A program made the position numbers and the translations under genes. This document shows, one piece after another, positions 24,229 to 36,593 of a stretch of DNA of 64,000 nt. Under the pieces are notes generated by a model. It saw only the letters and a program-made list of their open reading frames with translations. It did not search any database and was not told where the DNA came from. The DNA is taken from assembly GCA_014529385.2 (NCBI GenBank), contig CM043943.1, positions 97,056,355 through 97,120,354 on the forward strand, read 5' to 3'. Within the stretch, counting starts at the first letter, position 1, and each line of letters begins with the position of its first letter. The DNA is from Adiantum capillus-veneris (Eukaryota; Streptophyta; Polypodiopsida; Polypodiales; Pteridaceae).

Positions 24229-24492
24229 GACAAAAATCAAAGTAATAGAGTTGGAGGATCTCAAAGGTAAAAGACTTCTATTTTGGGATGGTAATCATTG
24301 TATGAAAGCAGGATGCCATGTGTGCATAAAGTTGAAACACTTCTTAAAATAATTGAAGTTTTTTGTTGTATAAATGTGCTATCATTTTTTATGTTCCTTT
24401 ATTCCCTCATAACACATGCTTGTAAGGTGTTGATTTTTGGTGATTGACAATAAGAAGCAAGAAGGAGAGTTGCTATTGGCTTTGCAATCTTA

Positions 24493-24600
24493 AAATGAGT
24501 ATGTAAACTTAATTTCATAATGATTAAGTAGACTTAAGTTCAAAATGATCAAGTAAACTTAATTTCAAAATGATTAAGCACACTTAATCTCATTTTTAAT
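24493..24600. repeat. Short minisatellite, ~30-bp unit
   Basis: AAAATGATTAAGTAAACTTAA-type units occur about four times with small changes. Confidence 0.65.
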
Positions 24601-25800
24601 CAATAAGTGCTAGCAAAATATGTGGTATTTTATAGATTGGTGTGCACAAGTGTAACTCCTACGTTGTCACATGAAATGTTTATGTTTCAAAGATTTGGAT
24701 TGGCTGACAAAACTTCAATATTAGAGTATCTGGGTGAGGATCTAAGGTAGTGGTATGCAATGGAATTTAGCTTAGAGTTGCATGCAAGAGAGCAATGCTA
24801 CAATGCTCCTGCTACTATTATAGGCCTAACTTGTATGGGAGGTAATGTTGGGGTTCCCATTTTTACTAGAGAAATTCCAAACACCGAGCAAGACTTGTTG
24901 AGCGAACCAAAAATCAAGCAAAACTAGCCAATCAAAGAGGATAGCATACATAGCATTGTCAACTCTTGGTACGTTTTGACAATACTTAATTTCATGTGAT
25001 ATTTCATAAAGTTAACAAAAACTATAAAATTTTCTCATTATATTTCTCTACATCTAGAGGAATTTGTACATATACAAGAATAGCCAAATTCTCTTATAGT
25101 TTTTCATTCCATGTGTGTGTGTGTGTGTGTATATCCTCGGGGGGTTCACTATGTGTAAAACTACCATATCACGTGCGTTCAAAACATGTTTGTAAAACCC
25201 CTTATCTGTGAATCTTTTAATGAATATAATTTACCATTTTCTCTTAAAATCTATAAGTTTTGTCAAATTTGAAAAAATAATGTCCTTCTGTATAAATATT
25301 TCTGTAACTTTCAAGAACTTTAAATACCCTTCTGTTGAACTCACGTGATAGGTTACATTTTTATTAGGTGACCTCCCCAGGTGTATATCCCTCTCTCTCT
25401 CACACACACAAACAAGCTAGTACCCAGACACTACTTCCTAGATAGTCCGCTTTTTTATAAACTATGTTCAATCTTTCCAACTTGTACTTACTGCTCTCAT
25501 TTCCTCTGCATCTGAAAAAATCCACATGATTCTTGAATCGTCTAGATGAAGCTAATGTGCTTTTGACAATTTCCACTAGTACACCAAATGTTTGCGAATA
25601 GCCTCATCAACAACACCTAGTGTTGGACTACATGCCCTTTCTTTGGATGACTAAATTGTTGTCTAGTAACAATCATAATAAAATCCTTCCCAACTCTCAA
25701 ATGGAAAGTTTTTGAGGGCTTTATGAGGCTTGTAAAGCACATATATGATAACAGCCTTTTCGCTTCTTTAAATATCAACCTGCACCCGCAAGCAACTATG
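24601..25800. other. No recognisable gene
   Basis: AT-rich, with a short (TG)n at about 25112-25130. CTCGGGGGGTTCACTATGTG at about 25136 resembles CCCGGGGGATTCACTCTATA at about 19166, perhaps a shared relic of one repeat. No open frames worth keeping. Confidence 0.4.
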
Positions 25801-25802
25801 GG

Positions 25803-26011
25803 CGGGGGGATGAGAGCACCATCGAAAAGGTGGTAGAAGGATCAAGGGATGGATTGTGCAAGGCATTTGAGGACCTGAAGGACATCCGCAACATTTGCGC
25901 ATGGCATTTGATCATAGAGCGTTAGCACCATTTGGCTTCAACTGGTAGGCATGGAGGAGGAGGACATTATAACTACAAGGTGGAGGAGACAGAGACGCTA
26001 ACACCCACTAG
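25803..26011 (+). pseudogene. Exon-like fragment of unknown gene
   Basis: One frame reads STIEKVVEGSRDGLCKAFED then LKDIRNICAWHLIIER, a stop, and HHLASTGRHGGGGHYNYKV. It ends at ACTAG followed by GTGAGC, a usable splice donor. The sequence has ordinary protein character unlike its AT-rich surroundings. It may be a host-gene exon relic, but no family is recognised. Confidence 0.3.
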
Positions 26012-26338
26012 GTGAGCATGATGTAGATGTGTCATAGCGCTTAATCTTCTGTATTGTGCTCATAAGTAATTGATATAATGGGTCAACAAGAGTGCTACGA
26101 TATTGTTTGCTTGCTTTTCCAAGAGTGAATGAACGGTAACCTTCCATAATACGTCTTGATGAGTGAGGCCTTCTCTTGCATCATGAACGTTGCCTCTCTA
26201 CTTCTCTCGCTCGTGTGCAAGGTTACTTGTAAAATCTTTTTGAAAAGTCAAAACCCCTCAAATCAGTTCGCGGCGATTTGGGGGGTTTTAGCTCCACATT
26301 TTGAAGCCTTTGAGGAGAAAATAGGAGGACATAGCACG

Positions 26339-26383
<45 letters not shown>

Positions 26384-26566
26384 GTGTTTTGTTGGAACTC
26401 TATGCATTCTTAGTCCTTGCTGGGAACTCTGCACTAATATAGAGTTGGGGACTCTGTGAATTCTCATTCCTTGCTTTTTGCACGAGTGTTCACGAAATGT
26501 CCTCCTCTACCTTGGCATGCAGCACATTATTCTGCCTCCCTTGCATGGTGGAAAAGCCACGGGCAC

Positions 26567-26745
26567 TTGGCGGGGGGCAACAACCAACCAACATGAGAGG
26601 GTGTCGGCTGAGGTAGTTGAGCTGAGTGTTGTAGGCGAAAGGTGAAGGTCAGCAACTTGGCGGGGGGCAACAACCAGCAAACGTGACAGGGTGTCAATTG
26701 AGGTAGTTGACCAAAGGGTTGCAGGCAAAAGGTGAATGTCAGCAA
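26567..26745. repeat. ~90-bp tandem pair
   Basis: ACTTGGCGGGGGGCAACAAC begins two adjacent units (26567 and about 26655), both containing GTGTC..TGAGGTAGTTGA and AGGTGAA.GTCAGCA. It abuts the left edge of the 3-kb duplicated block. Confidence 0.8.
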
Positions 26746-26752
26746 CTCTCGT

Positions 26753-28326
26753 GTAGGTGAGGCTACTAAATGCAAGGGATAGAGGCTATGGCTAAAGGGT
26801 AAAGGTGTGGTGCAGTGGAACAGATCGTGGAAGAAAGAGACTTCGTTTTATCTCTTAGAATTAAGGATATTGGAGTTGAAGGATGCAATTGAGGCCTTCA
26901 ATGATATGGTGCAGGGGTGGGTGGCACGATCGCGTAGGACAAATAACCAACGGGACAATCTAGCGTGGCTAAACAGAGGGAGCAATAGGTAGAATTCAAA
27001 CGATGGCCGGGCAGGAAGTTGTGGCCAGAAGGGGTGAGTAGTATTGGTTAGGGTGCAACAACGAAGCACAGAGGAGACGTAGGAGAGGCCAGCACTAGAG
27101 TATAGTGTGGAGCATGTGCGGACGAGGGCGCCTCTGATGGCAACTTGCACAAGGAGTTTCCCATCAAAATTAATGGTTCTAGTACGTTTAGACCTAGTAG
27201 GAGTTACGTATGCTCAATGATTTTTGGGGAATCACTAGGATTCGTCAGGTCTAAGCAAAAACCGACTTCAACGTGTAACTGAAAGGGTGGATGGTGACAG
27301 GCCAGTGAAGGAGGAGGAGAATGATGAGCTGCCTATATGCGTTTGATCATGAGTAAGGGGAAGGCCTACGGCAAGGAGCAAGACATGTGTGGGCTATGAG
27401 GCGATAGGGGGAAACACCAGCTAGGGCATGAGAGCTAATTGTGTTTTTCTCTAAAGGAATGGCATGGAAGCGCCGTATGTTCTAGTGCATAGCCATTCTA
27501 GGAGAGAGATCAGTTGGGGAGATTGACATTTTGAATGTGGTGCTCGCTCAATGGCGAAGTGCAGCAAATCCAAATGAGATCAGCTATGTTGGCCCTCATT
27601 TACGCTTGTGTGTTCAGTGGTGTCCGTGGGTGCCGCAGATGCAAGCAGCTTCTTGTGTGTCGAGTGGAATGGGTCCCAAGGGAGGAGGGGTGGTGTGCAA
27701 AGATGATGATGAGCACCACCTTTGCTTTGCAATTGGGAGTCTTGGATACAATTAATGGTTTTTATGCGAGAGGTATATGTGCTCACAATTTTAAAAAGTT
27801 CATGGAAGGAAAGTATCTGCAAAGATACTTGTTTTTAGAGGCCGGTAGAGCATTAGTGAGAATATGAGGCGGCGGTGAATTGGAGAGAAAGACGGGACAC
27901 GAGGCATCAGGAGAGGCAGGGGACCAGATGAGGAGGCATCACAAGATCTCTAAGGGTCATGCACAAGGGAGCCTATAGGCGAGCGTACAATGAAGTTACC
28001 TGTTGTGGGCACAAAATAGATTTTTTAAAAAAAAGGGATGCTCGCTATTAGAAGGTAATGTGGACGCTAGGTTGGCTATGAGGGTTGTCTCTTGTAACAA
28101 AGCTAGAGTAGGCCAATCCATGTTCGAATCTTACATCGTCCTTTTTAAGAGGGTTAGAAGGTTGGCATTGGGTCGTAAGTCATGGGCTTGGGAGCAATCT
28201 CGATCTAAATGTATGAATAAAATAAAGTAGCAGCAGTACGGGAGTAGATGAAAACGAGCTTCCATTAGAAAGAATCTATGAAGATGCTCGAAGGTCTCCC
28301 AAGGGAAAAAGTTAGAGGGTGGCACG

Positions 28327-28381
<55 letters not shown>

Positions 28382-28489
28382 TCTGTGATGGTAAGGCGAG
28401 TGACAGAGAGATGGACTTTTTTTCATGGTCTACGTTGACTCTCTCTTTCCATTTCATTGGTACTTTGTAGCTTATGGGTTGCTGGATGA

Positions 28490-28550
<61 letters not shown>

Positions 28551-29758
28551 GTAAAGGTCTTGCTCAGTTTTTGACTCACTCGAGAAACCTCGCTCGGTGT
28601 TCATGGTAACACTTTTTTACTAGATGTAGAGCTTAATAGAAAAAATAAATGCAATGGGATATGTCTTTATTCTAAATTTCAATTTTCTATTTTTATCTTC
28701 AGTACTCAAAGTGAAGTACGTAATGTTAGATTGTCACTGGTTGACTCCTATGTAGAACAAGGGATATCATATGGAAAGGATCAATCTTGGTGGACTAAGA
28801 TGTGATTGTGGTTAATTGTAATGAAATATTTCATCATGTATTTGGAGTGGATAAATATTGCACAAATAAATCATTTACCAGTAGAAGCTCATTGAAGTAA
28901 GCTGACAAAAAAAAAAATCCCCTTTGATGGCATTGGTTAGAGGATCTCTCAAATACATGTGACCATCCATCCACAAATTGATTTCTTTCTAGCCAATGCT
29001 CCGCACTTGATCTATATTATTGGGATAAGATGTGTCAACTTGCACAATTGCATGTTCTTACTCCAAACATTACGAAGAGAATGGGGTGAAGGAGGGCCTC
29101 TTTATTTGACATGAGCTTATAAAGGTGATTAACATTTTGACAAATAGGTGTATGCCATGTGTGCAAGATAGGTGGGTGTGTAAGAGATGTGTAAGAGTGG
29201 TCAAAGTATGCACTTCCCCCCCAAAAAGGGAGGTGGAAAATTTTATGATTTTTGGCCTTCCATAACTCCCACATATGATCTCCAATTTCAATAGAGATCA
29301 TAGATCTGTAACCTACATGTCGAGCTCTTTCCATAGATATGCTACATGATATGGTTTTACTTGCTAGATTTTAAATTCCATTTGAGGGGGAAATTTTGAA
29401 TTCAAATAAGTAGCCGTTTTGGCTGTTTGAATTCAAAAGATGTCCTTTATTTACTTTCTTAATACTAAAGGTTTGACTTCCTTAAACTACCGAATAAAGA
29501 GCCCCTCGTAGACCCCATTCTCTTCCTAATGTAAGCCTGTTAAGATGAGACATTTTTATCCCGTTAGTAATGTCTCAAAATGGAATTAAGAAGTGGATTG
29601 AATGAAATGTAGAATGATTTTCTATCAAGTTAATTAGAGAGACAAGATGTAATGGCTATTCACAATACAATAGCTCAAAGCAAAAGGATGTTGAGTATGG
29701 AGAGAAAAAGAAAAGAGAACTCCAAGATAGGAGATTTGGGTGATGTTCTGGAGGGAAG
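26753..29758. repeat. 3.0-kb direct duplication, copy A
   Basis: From GTAGGTGAGGCTACTAA to GGAGGGAAG this block is nearly identical to 34783-37804, with scattered substitutions and microsatellite length changes. It includes (GA)n at about 28329-28374 and a 30-bp poly-C plus (TC)n at 28491-28546. Matching short ORFs on both strands have many stops in either copy and no recognisable domain. Ends show neither TG..CA, terminal inverted repeats nor obvious target duplications. The block is therefore called a duplication, not a known element type. Confidence 0.85.
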
Positions 29759-30096
29759 GATTGTAAAGAAAAGCAAAAAGCCTATCTTTAGAAAGGATAG
29801 GGAGCCCTCTAAATCCTAACAATGCAGTGGCACTGAGTGTCTGCAATTCCTAGTAGACCTTTACAATTAAGGAAGATTCCTCCCTACTATCTTGTATACA
29901 ATGTGAAATTTCCATAATTGCACTCCCATGTAGCAGTCTTGTGCTCTTGAATGATGTAAATGGTACAAAATTTATTACAAGTGTGGAAAAATGGACCAAA
30001 CAGCCAAATAGGGTTGACAAGTAATGCCGCGAGCTGCAAAGAGTGCTTACAAGGCCCAATTTTGTATATGTAAGATAAAAATTTGTGGAGGTTTTG

Positions 30097-30561
30097 TTAA
30101 CGTTTTGGAGGAAAGAGAAGGTCCTCCAGAGTATCAAGAAGAGAAGATCCACGCTGTTGTTGAGGGTCTTGGCTAGGATTACTAGGAGGTTGAAGGCCAC
30201 AGTTAAGGGTAGGAGTAGGGCTAGGGCTAGGAAGAGTCGGAGGAGGCAGAGAGAAAGGGTCAGAGGTAGGGTTTGGGTTAAAGGTAGAAGGGTTGGCGCC
30301 AAAAATGGGGTTAGGAGGGGCAGGGACGTATGCTGAAAGGGTAGGGTAGGGAGGGTTAGGGTTGGGAAACGAGGGGGTAGGGTTAGGGCTAGGGTTGGGA
30401 TTAAATGTGGGGTTAGCGGTAGGGAAGAGAGAGGAGGAAAGTAGGGAGGGGGGCAAGGAAGAGAGCACAGAAGGTGGTAAGGGGGGAAGATCGTGCGGCG
30501 GGAGTTGCATGGCAAGATCATAGCTACTTCTTGGGAGAGAAGGAGAAAGGAGAAGGAGCAC
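30097..30561 (-). CDS. Hypothetical proline/asparagine-rich ORF
   Basis: A 154-residue frame, low complexity in the middle (TFNPNPSPNPTPSFPNPNPP). Its C-terminal end is of ordinary composition: PSNPSQDPQQQRGSSLLDTL, then EDLLFPPKR. No domain is recognised. The NPNP repeats make the DNA look telomere-like (TTAGGG on the plus strand), but the frame stays open and the ends are not repetitive. It could therefore be an N-terminal exon of an unrecognised gene or a transposon protein. The longer overlapping minus frame (29850-30572) is less protein-like. Confidence 0.3.
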   Translation of the reverse strand: MLLLLSPSLPRSSYDLAMQLPPHDLPPLPPSVLSSLPPSLLSSSLFPTANPTFNPNPSPNPTPSFPNPNPPYPTLSAYVPAPPNPIFGANPSTFNPNPTSDPFSLPPPTLPSPSPTPTLNCGLQPPSNPSQDPQQQRGSSLLDTLEDLLFPPKR

Positions 30562-30679
30562 AAGAACTTCATAACATTTTTCTTGGTGAAATTTTTATGT
30601 GGAGAAAAGGTTACGCTTTATTTGCAGATGGTACAACCTGTAACCTTTGCTTTAAGCACTATAACAAAAAATAACATTT

Positions 30680-31210
30680 GATAGCCTTATTGTCCAATTT
30701 TCTGCAGTGCGCTTCTTTGAGTTGTAATAAAAGCTTGTTCAACTGCATGCTGCCTAGTCTTGTTTTTTCTAGAAAGTGACTCTTGCACATCAATGACATG
30801 TTGTTGTCAGCCATGGAAAATGCAGGCACCTATGTGAAAACTGCCCAAAATGACTAGCTATACATCTTTCTACATACATGGTTAGAGGAACTATTCTATC
30901 ATACTGAACTTATCATTATGTCTATGATGAGCTATTTGATGCTATGTATCCATCTATTTGTATAACTGTATATATTAATATATAGATCCCATATCTTATA
31001 CTTCATAAGTGATATTATTCTCTCTGTCTAAGTGATACTTGAAATTGATATTATATAAGTGATATTATTCTATTTATCTAAGTGATACTTCATAAGTGAT
31101 ATCCTATCTATCTATCAAACAATTTGATAGATAGAATTTGTTGCTATCCGACTTCATACTTCATTACCATTATCGTCTAGAAATCTCATTGTCTATCAAT
31201 TAACTAGCTT
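30680..31210. other. No gene; short AT-rich tandem units
   Basis: Units such as CTTCATAAGTGATATTATTC and CTAAGTGATACTT recur irregularly at 30998-31110. Nothing else is recognised. Confidence 0.5.
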
Positions 31211-31216
31211 GTCTCT

Positions 31217-31220
31217 ATGC

Positions 31221-31278
<58 letters not shown>
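31217..31278. repeat. (AT)n(AG)n compound microsatellite
   Basis: An AT tract of about 28 bp followed by an AG tract of about 32 bp, directly downstream of the gag fragment's stop. Confidence 0.9.
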
Positions 31279-31283
<5 letters not shown>

Positions 31284-31297
31284 ATAACTTCATTTCC

Positions 31298-31798
31298 TCA
31301 GACATTGTAGGGTCGGCCCTTAAAAAGAGTTGATTTAATTTTACTGCAATCTGTGCCACCGGTTCCAACTGTTGTTGCTTCAAAGCATGAAGGTGTTGCA
31401 GCGCTATCTACATGATATTCTGATGGGCGAAATTCTGAATCAGCAAAAGACTTAAGCATCAGCCAATCACCTTTAACGTCCTCAGGCTGTTGGATGAACC
31501 AGATTGCTGCAACACCATCAAGTAATGTGCGAACCTCCATCGCCTTGCGGTCATCTGCCCAATTGTGGTAGCCGGAAACATTATTGAAGTGGTCAAGCCA
31601 GGTCAAAACATCTTCTGTTGGTAATCCCGAGAAGTGTTTTGGCCGAATCTTGCTGTCAGGTTTGTGCATGTGGGACGTTGTAGAAGAGAGAAAATTCAGC
31701 AAGGTCTGGTTAGTGTGATTCACCTGGACCAACATATTTGACATAGCCTGGAATATGTGTTCCATCTGCACTTGTGAAATGGTGAGCTCAGGATGCAT
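31298..31798 (-). pseudogene. Retrotransposon gag fragment
   Basis: A 166-residue frame: MEHIFQAMSNMLVQVNHTNQ (N-terminal helix), then KIRPKHFSGLPTEDVLTWLD, HFNNVSGYHNWADDRKAMEV and LLDGVAAIWF. This matches the pattern of plant Ty3/gypsy Gag (a P-x-F-x-G start, W-L aligned helices, then A..W). After KGDWLMLKSFADSEFRP the Gag pattern is lost, followed by an unrelated tail and a microsatellite. The fragment is therefore truncated at its C-terminus and lacks a zinc knuckle and pol. The start at 31798 is the first Met. The true reading frame may begin further upstream. Confidence 0.6.
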
Positions 31799-32153
31799 CG
31801 AAGCATCCTCATGACAGGAGAGGCAGGAGTTTGACGAGGTAAGAGTGGGTGGCTCATAATTGGAGGAGTATGGCTACGCTATGGCTAGGAGCGAGTAGGA
31901 GGTGCCCGCCGTCTCCACCAATGTGGAATACAGTACAAGACACTAAGAGAGATCCCAAATCCCCTGCCTATACTGTAGGTTCTCTTCTCTTTATAATAAG
32001 ACTGGGTTTCTCTCAAGAAGACCTTGCCCCACGGGCTTACATCAAGGAGACTCACTCGCCAAGAATACCCCTGGACCCACTAATCCAAAAAAAATATATA
32101 TATATATACAAGCAGTTCACACGATGAATTTGTAGGCCAAAAAGTTAGTTTTC

Positions 32154-32261
<108 letters not shown>

Positions 32262-32326
32262 TCTAAGTATATGTAGCACATGGTAATATATAAACTAAAG
32301 AATATTTGACTTTGTAATGTTTGTAG

Positions 32327-32523
32327 AACAAAATGGACCCTTTCCTTCCAACTAGTTTAAAAGAGCAAGCAACTAATGATGCAAGTAAAGATCAAATTAT
32401 TTTCCAAGTTGATAATGAAGAATGCTATATACCTGCAAGCCCTGAAAATGATCCACTTCAAGAAATGGATAATTTGGAGAAGGATTCCACTGACTTTGCA
32501 AGTAATAAGGATAAAAGGCATGG

Positions 32524-32566
<43 letters not shown>

Positions 32567-33372
32567 CATACACATGTAAATACACGAGGATTTTTTCTAC
32601 TGAATTTTGGTGAGCATGAAAATGTGGCACATGCAAGAAAGAGGAAGACAAAAAAATTATCAAGCCTTGCTAATGTTACATGGTAAGTAGTGGTCACATG
32701 GATAAGTATAGTGAACAATGTATGGATTTACATATGTATGACTTATGCCATTTACATAGTCCTTTTTATGCTTTTAGAACAAAGATTCTTTGAAAAAGAG
32801 GAATGAAGCACAATCCTCTGGTGGAAGAAAGGTATGTACTTGACAAAATCTAAATTTGGTCATTAAAAACATAAATTAATTAACATGTATTTTGATATGT
32901 ATGCCTTACGTGATATCTCCAACCAAACTCGTCCTACTCTCCAAAGCAAAACCCCTCTAGTTGTGAGGGAAAGAAACAATATGAAATGTTTATGCTCTAT
33001 AATATACTGTAATTGGTAATGTCGTGGTTTTTCATGTGTGTAGACTATCAAAGCAACTAAATCTTGTAGGGTTATTCGTAAACCAACAAGATACAATGAC
33101 AGTTGTGAAAAAGAGGTGATTTATTGATCAAGAATAGTGAATGTTGATCATGTTAATTGAGTTTATTACTTGCATGCACTTTAAGTGAATGGTTAGGTTT
33201 TGAATCTTTTATTTTTTGTTTGATTAAGGTGGTGATTGGCACCCTACTAAGCAATGATCAAATGGAGGAGATGGCAATGAGCGTTATGAATGTGGATGAC
33301 GTTGACGATATGTATGGTCGATTGTGGCCAACAATCAAAGATCTCAAAACGATACACAAGGCGCACTTTTGA
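32327..33372 (+). CDS. Small spliced gene or gene fragment of unknown family
   Basis: Four exon-like blocks on the plus strand. Block 1 (32327-about 32680) follows an acceptor TTTGTAG, encodes NKMDPFLPTSLKEQATNDAS and ends near KTKKLSSLAN. It is interrupted by a (TC)n tract at 32527-32560. Block 2 (32778-32831) encodes NKDSLKKRNEAQSSGGRK before donor GTATGT. Block 3 (33044-33115) encodes TIKATKSCRVIRKPTRYND. Block 4 (33229-33372) encodes VVIGTLLSNDQMEEMAMSVM and stops. Blocks 2-4 are all phase 0 with AG/GT borders. The block 1 donor is unclear: the best GTAAGT would create a stop. No family is recognised. The basic KPTRYND element suggests a nuclear or transposon protein, but that is speculation. 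The end may be premature. Confidence 0.4.
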
Positions 33373-33521
33373 CTGTGCACAAGCAAAATAAAGCCAAAAA
33401 ATCTCTTGAAATGTTATGTAGATTGGGTTATTAGCAACAAAATGCCTAAATGAAGGCTTTCTTATCACTCCAGCATTTGAGCTCAACTCTGGTAGAGAAA
33501 TACTGAAAGTTTTTCTACATT

Positions 33522-33680
33522 GAATCCCTAAAATGTTTATGGAATTTTCACTTAAGACCCCTTTTTCAATCGTTGAATCTCTAAAATTTTTATGGCATTT
33601 TCACTTAAGACCCCTTTTTCAATCATCGAATCTCTAAAGTTTTTATGGTATTTTCACTTAAGATCTTTTTTCTCAATCAT
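33522..33680. repeat. 53-bp minisatellite, three copies
   Basis: Units start GAATC.CTAAA at 33522, 33575 and 33628, each with TTTTCACTTAAGA. Confidence 0.85.
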
Positions 33681-33881
33681 TACCTTAGGTGTCTGCTGCA
33701 TTCTACATGAAGTGTGTCTTAATTTGAAGAGTCTTTTAAAATCTATGTTTTTAGTTTTCTAACCAATTGAAACAATGTATACTACTATAAAAGGGGGATG
33801 GATGCCCTCCCCCCCCCAACAACACGTGGCAAGCACTCCTTCATCCGGCAGTGTTTCATGCGCCTTCGAGCACACAGTTGA

Positions 33882-33884
<3 letters not shown>

Positions 33885-33934
<50 letters not shown>
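33885..33934. repeat. (GA)n microsatellite
   Basis: GA repeats with one early interruption. Confidence 0.9.
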
Positions 33935-33937
<3 letters not shown>

Positions 33938-34006
33938 CCCGCCAGCCGTACTAATCATAACTTAAAAGGCTACATAACGATCTTTAACTTGTTTATTGAG
34001 TAGGTG

Positions 34007-34150
34007 TATTCTCAAGTACATGTAAGTACACGATGTGGATAATGAATAACTACTAATGATAGATACCCCAAAGTCATGTTATTCAACTACTTTACTTTGA
34101 TTACTTGAGTATGTGTATTCTCAAGTACATGTAAGTACACGGTATAAATT
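34007..34150. repeat. Diverged ~104-bp tandem pair
   Basis: GTGTATTCTCAAGTACATGT occurs at about 34007 and 34111, with related flanks (ATACCCCAAAGT / GTATCTCAAAGT). Confidence 0.65.
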
Positions 34151-34390
34151 ATGATTCATTTTTTATGAAAGGTATCTCAAAGTGATATTCCATTTCTTTA
34201 GTGGGATTACTCAACAAAGGGATCGAAACACCTTCTTTTTGTAATGTAATGGTAGTAGGTATTGTTTAAACAATAGTATCAATATATTAGTTAAGTAGGT
34301 GTTAAAACTCAATGCCAAAAAAATTTACACATGAAATATCCATAGGACTATATTCTTAATTTGTAAAAATTTCTACATGGAACTTTTTCT

Positions 34391-34555
34391 CATGTGAAAA
34401 TCTCTTATCCACATTCTTTCCATCTTGAAAAAGTAAGATTTCCACATGTGAAATCCTTTTATCCACATTTTTTCCATCTTGGAAAAATCAGATTTCCAAA
34501 TGGTGAACTTTTCCAAGTTGTTTTCCTTCTTGAAAATGTGTCATTTTTACATGTA
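34391..34555. repeat. ~55-bp minisatellite, three diverged units
   Basis: Units carry TTATCCACATT.TTTCCATC then AGATTTCCA. The third is the most diverged. Confidence 0.6.
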
Positions 34556-34782
34556 AATAATAATCCTACCAAGAAAAATGTGTCATTTATAAATGGTGAA
34601 AATTCTCATTAGATTTTTACATTAGAGAAAACACACTCAACTTTTTCAAGATGGAATTTATGAAACCATTTTTTTTCTTGATTGGAAAATACGAAGCGCT
34701 ATGCTTTTCCATTTCTATATTGAAATAATGGTAGGAAAAGAGTCTCCTTTCCCTTGTGGGAATTTGTTATGAAGTTCTTGTG

Positions 34783-36354
34783 GTAGGTGAGGCTACTAAT
34801 TGCAAGGGATAGATGCTATGGCTAAAGGGTAAAGGTGTGGTACAGTGGAACAGAGCGTGGAAGAAAGAGACTTCGTTTTATCTCTTAGAATTAAGGATAC
34901 TGGAGTTGAAGGATGCAATTGAGGCCTTCAACGATATGGTGCAGGGGTGGGTGGCACGATCGCGTAGGACAAATAACCAACGGGACAATCTAGCGTGGCT
35001 AAACAGAGGGAGCAATAGGTAGAATTCAAATGATGGTTGGGCAGGAAGTTGTGGCCAGAAGGGGTGAGTAGTATTGGTTAGGGTGCAACAACGAAGCACA
35101 GAGGAGACGTAGGAGAGGCCAGCACTAGAGTATAGTGTGGAGCATGTGCGGACGAGGGCGCCTCTGATGGCAAGTTGCACAAGGAGTTTCCCATCAAAAT
35201 TAATGGTTCTAGTAAGTTTAGACCTAGTAGGAGTTACGTATGCTCAATGATTTTTGGGGAATCACTGGGATTCGTCAGGTCTAAGAAAAAACCGACTTCA
35301 ACATGTAACTGAAAGGGTGGATGGTGACAGGCCAGTGAAGGAGGAGGAGAATGATGAGCTACCTATATGCGTTTGAGCATGAGTAAGGGGAAGGCCTACG
35401 GCAAGGTGCAAGAGATGTGTGGGCTATGAGGCGATAGGGGAAAAACCAGCTAGGGCATGAGAGGTAATTGTGTTTTTCTCTAAAGGAATGGCATGGAAGC
35501 TCCGTATGTTCTAGTGCATAGCCATTCTAGGAGAGAGATCAATTGGGGAGATTGAAATTTTGAATGTGGTGCTGGCTCAATGGCAAACTGCAGCAAATCC
35601 AAATGAGATCAGCTATGTTGGCCCTCATCAACGCTTGTGTGTTCAGTGGTGTCTGTGGGTGCCGTAGATGCAAGCAGCTTCTTGTGTGTCGAGTGGAATG
35701 GGTCTCGAGGGAAGAGAGGTGGTGTGCAAAGCTGATGATGGGTAGCACCTTTGCTTTGCAATTGGGAGTCTTGGATACAATTAATGGTTTTTATGCGAGA
35801 GGTATATGTGATCACAATTTTAAAAAGTTCATGGAAGGAAAGTATTTGCAAAGATGCTTGTTTTTAAAGGCCGATAGATCATTAGTGAGAATATGAGGTG
35901 GCGGTGAATTGGAGAGAAAGACGGGACACGAGGCATCAGGAGAGGCAGGGGACCAGATGAGGAGGCATCACAAGATCTCTAAAGGTCATGCACAAGGGAG
36001 CCTATAGGCGAGCGTACAATGAAGTTACCTGTTGTGGGCACAAAATAGATTTTTTAAAAAAAGGGATGCTCGCTATTAGAAGGTAATGTGGACGCTAGGT
36101 TGGATATGAGGGTTGTCTCTTGTAACAAAGCTAGAGTAGGCCGATCCATGTTCCAATCTTACATCGTCCTTTTTAAGAGGGTTAGAAGGTTGGCATTGGG
36201 TCATAATTCATGGGCTTGGGAGCAATCTCGATCTAAATGTATGAATAAAATAAAGTAGCAGCAGTATGGGAGTAGATGAAAATGTGCTTCCATTAGTAAG
36301 AATCTATGAAGATGCTCGAAGGTCTCCCAAGGGAAAAAGTTAGAGGGTGGCACG

Positions 36355-36421
<67 letters not shown>

Positions 36422-36532
36422 TGTGTGATGGTAAGGCGAGTGACAGAGATATGGATTTTTTTTCATGGTCTACGTTGACTCTCTCTTTCCATTTCATTGA
36501 TACTTTGTAGCTTATGGGTTGGTGGATGATCT

Positions 36533-36593
<61 letters not shown>

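Noticed and set aside
28090-28140. GTTCGAATC B-box-like motif as a tRNA gene
   Set aside because: No matching A box at proper distance and no acceptor-stem pairing; also present in the other copy of the duplication.
30085-30336. Arg-rich plus-strand ORF
   Set aside because: Antisense by-product of the proline-rich frame.
30290-30430. Interstitial telomere
   Set aside because: Units are irregular and match NPNP codons of an open frame; no clean TTTAGGG array.
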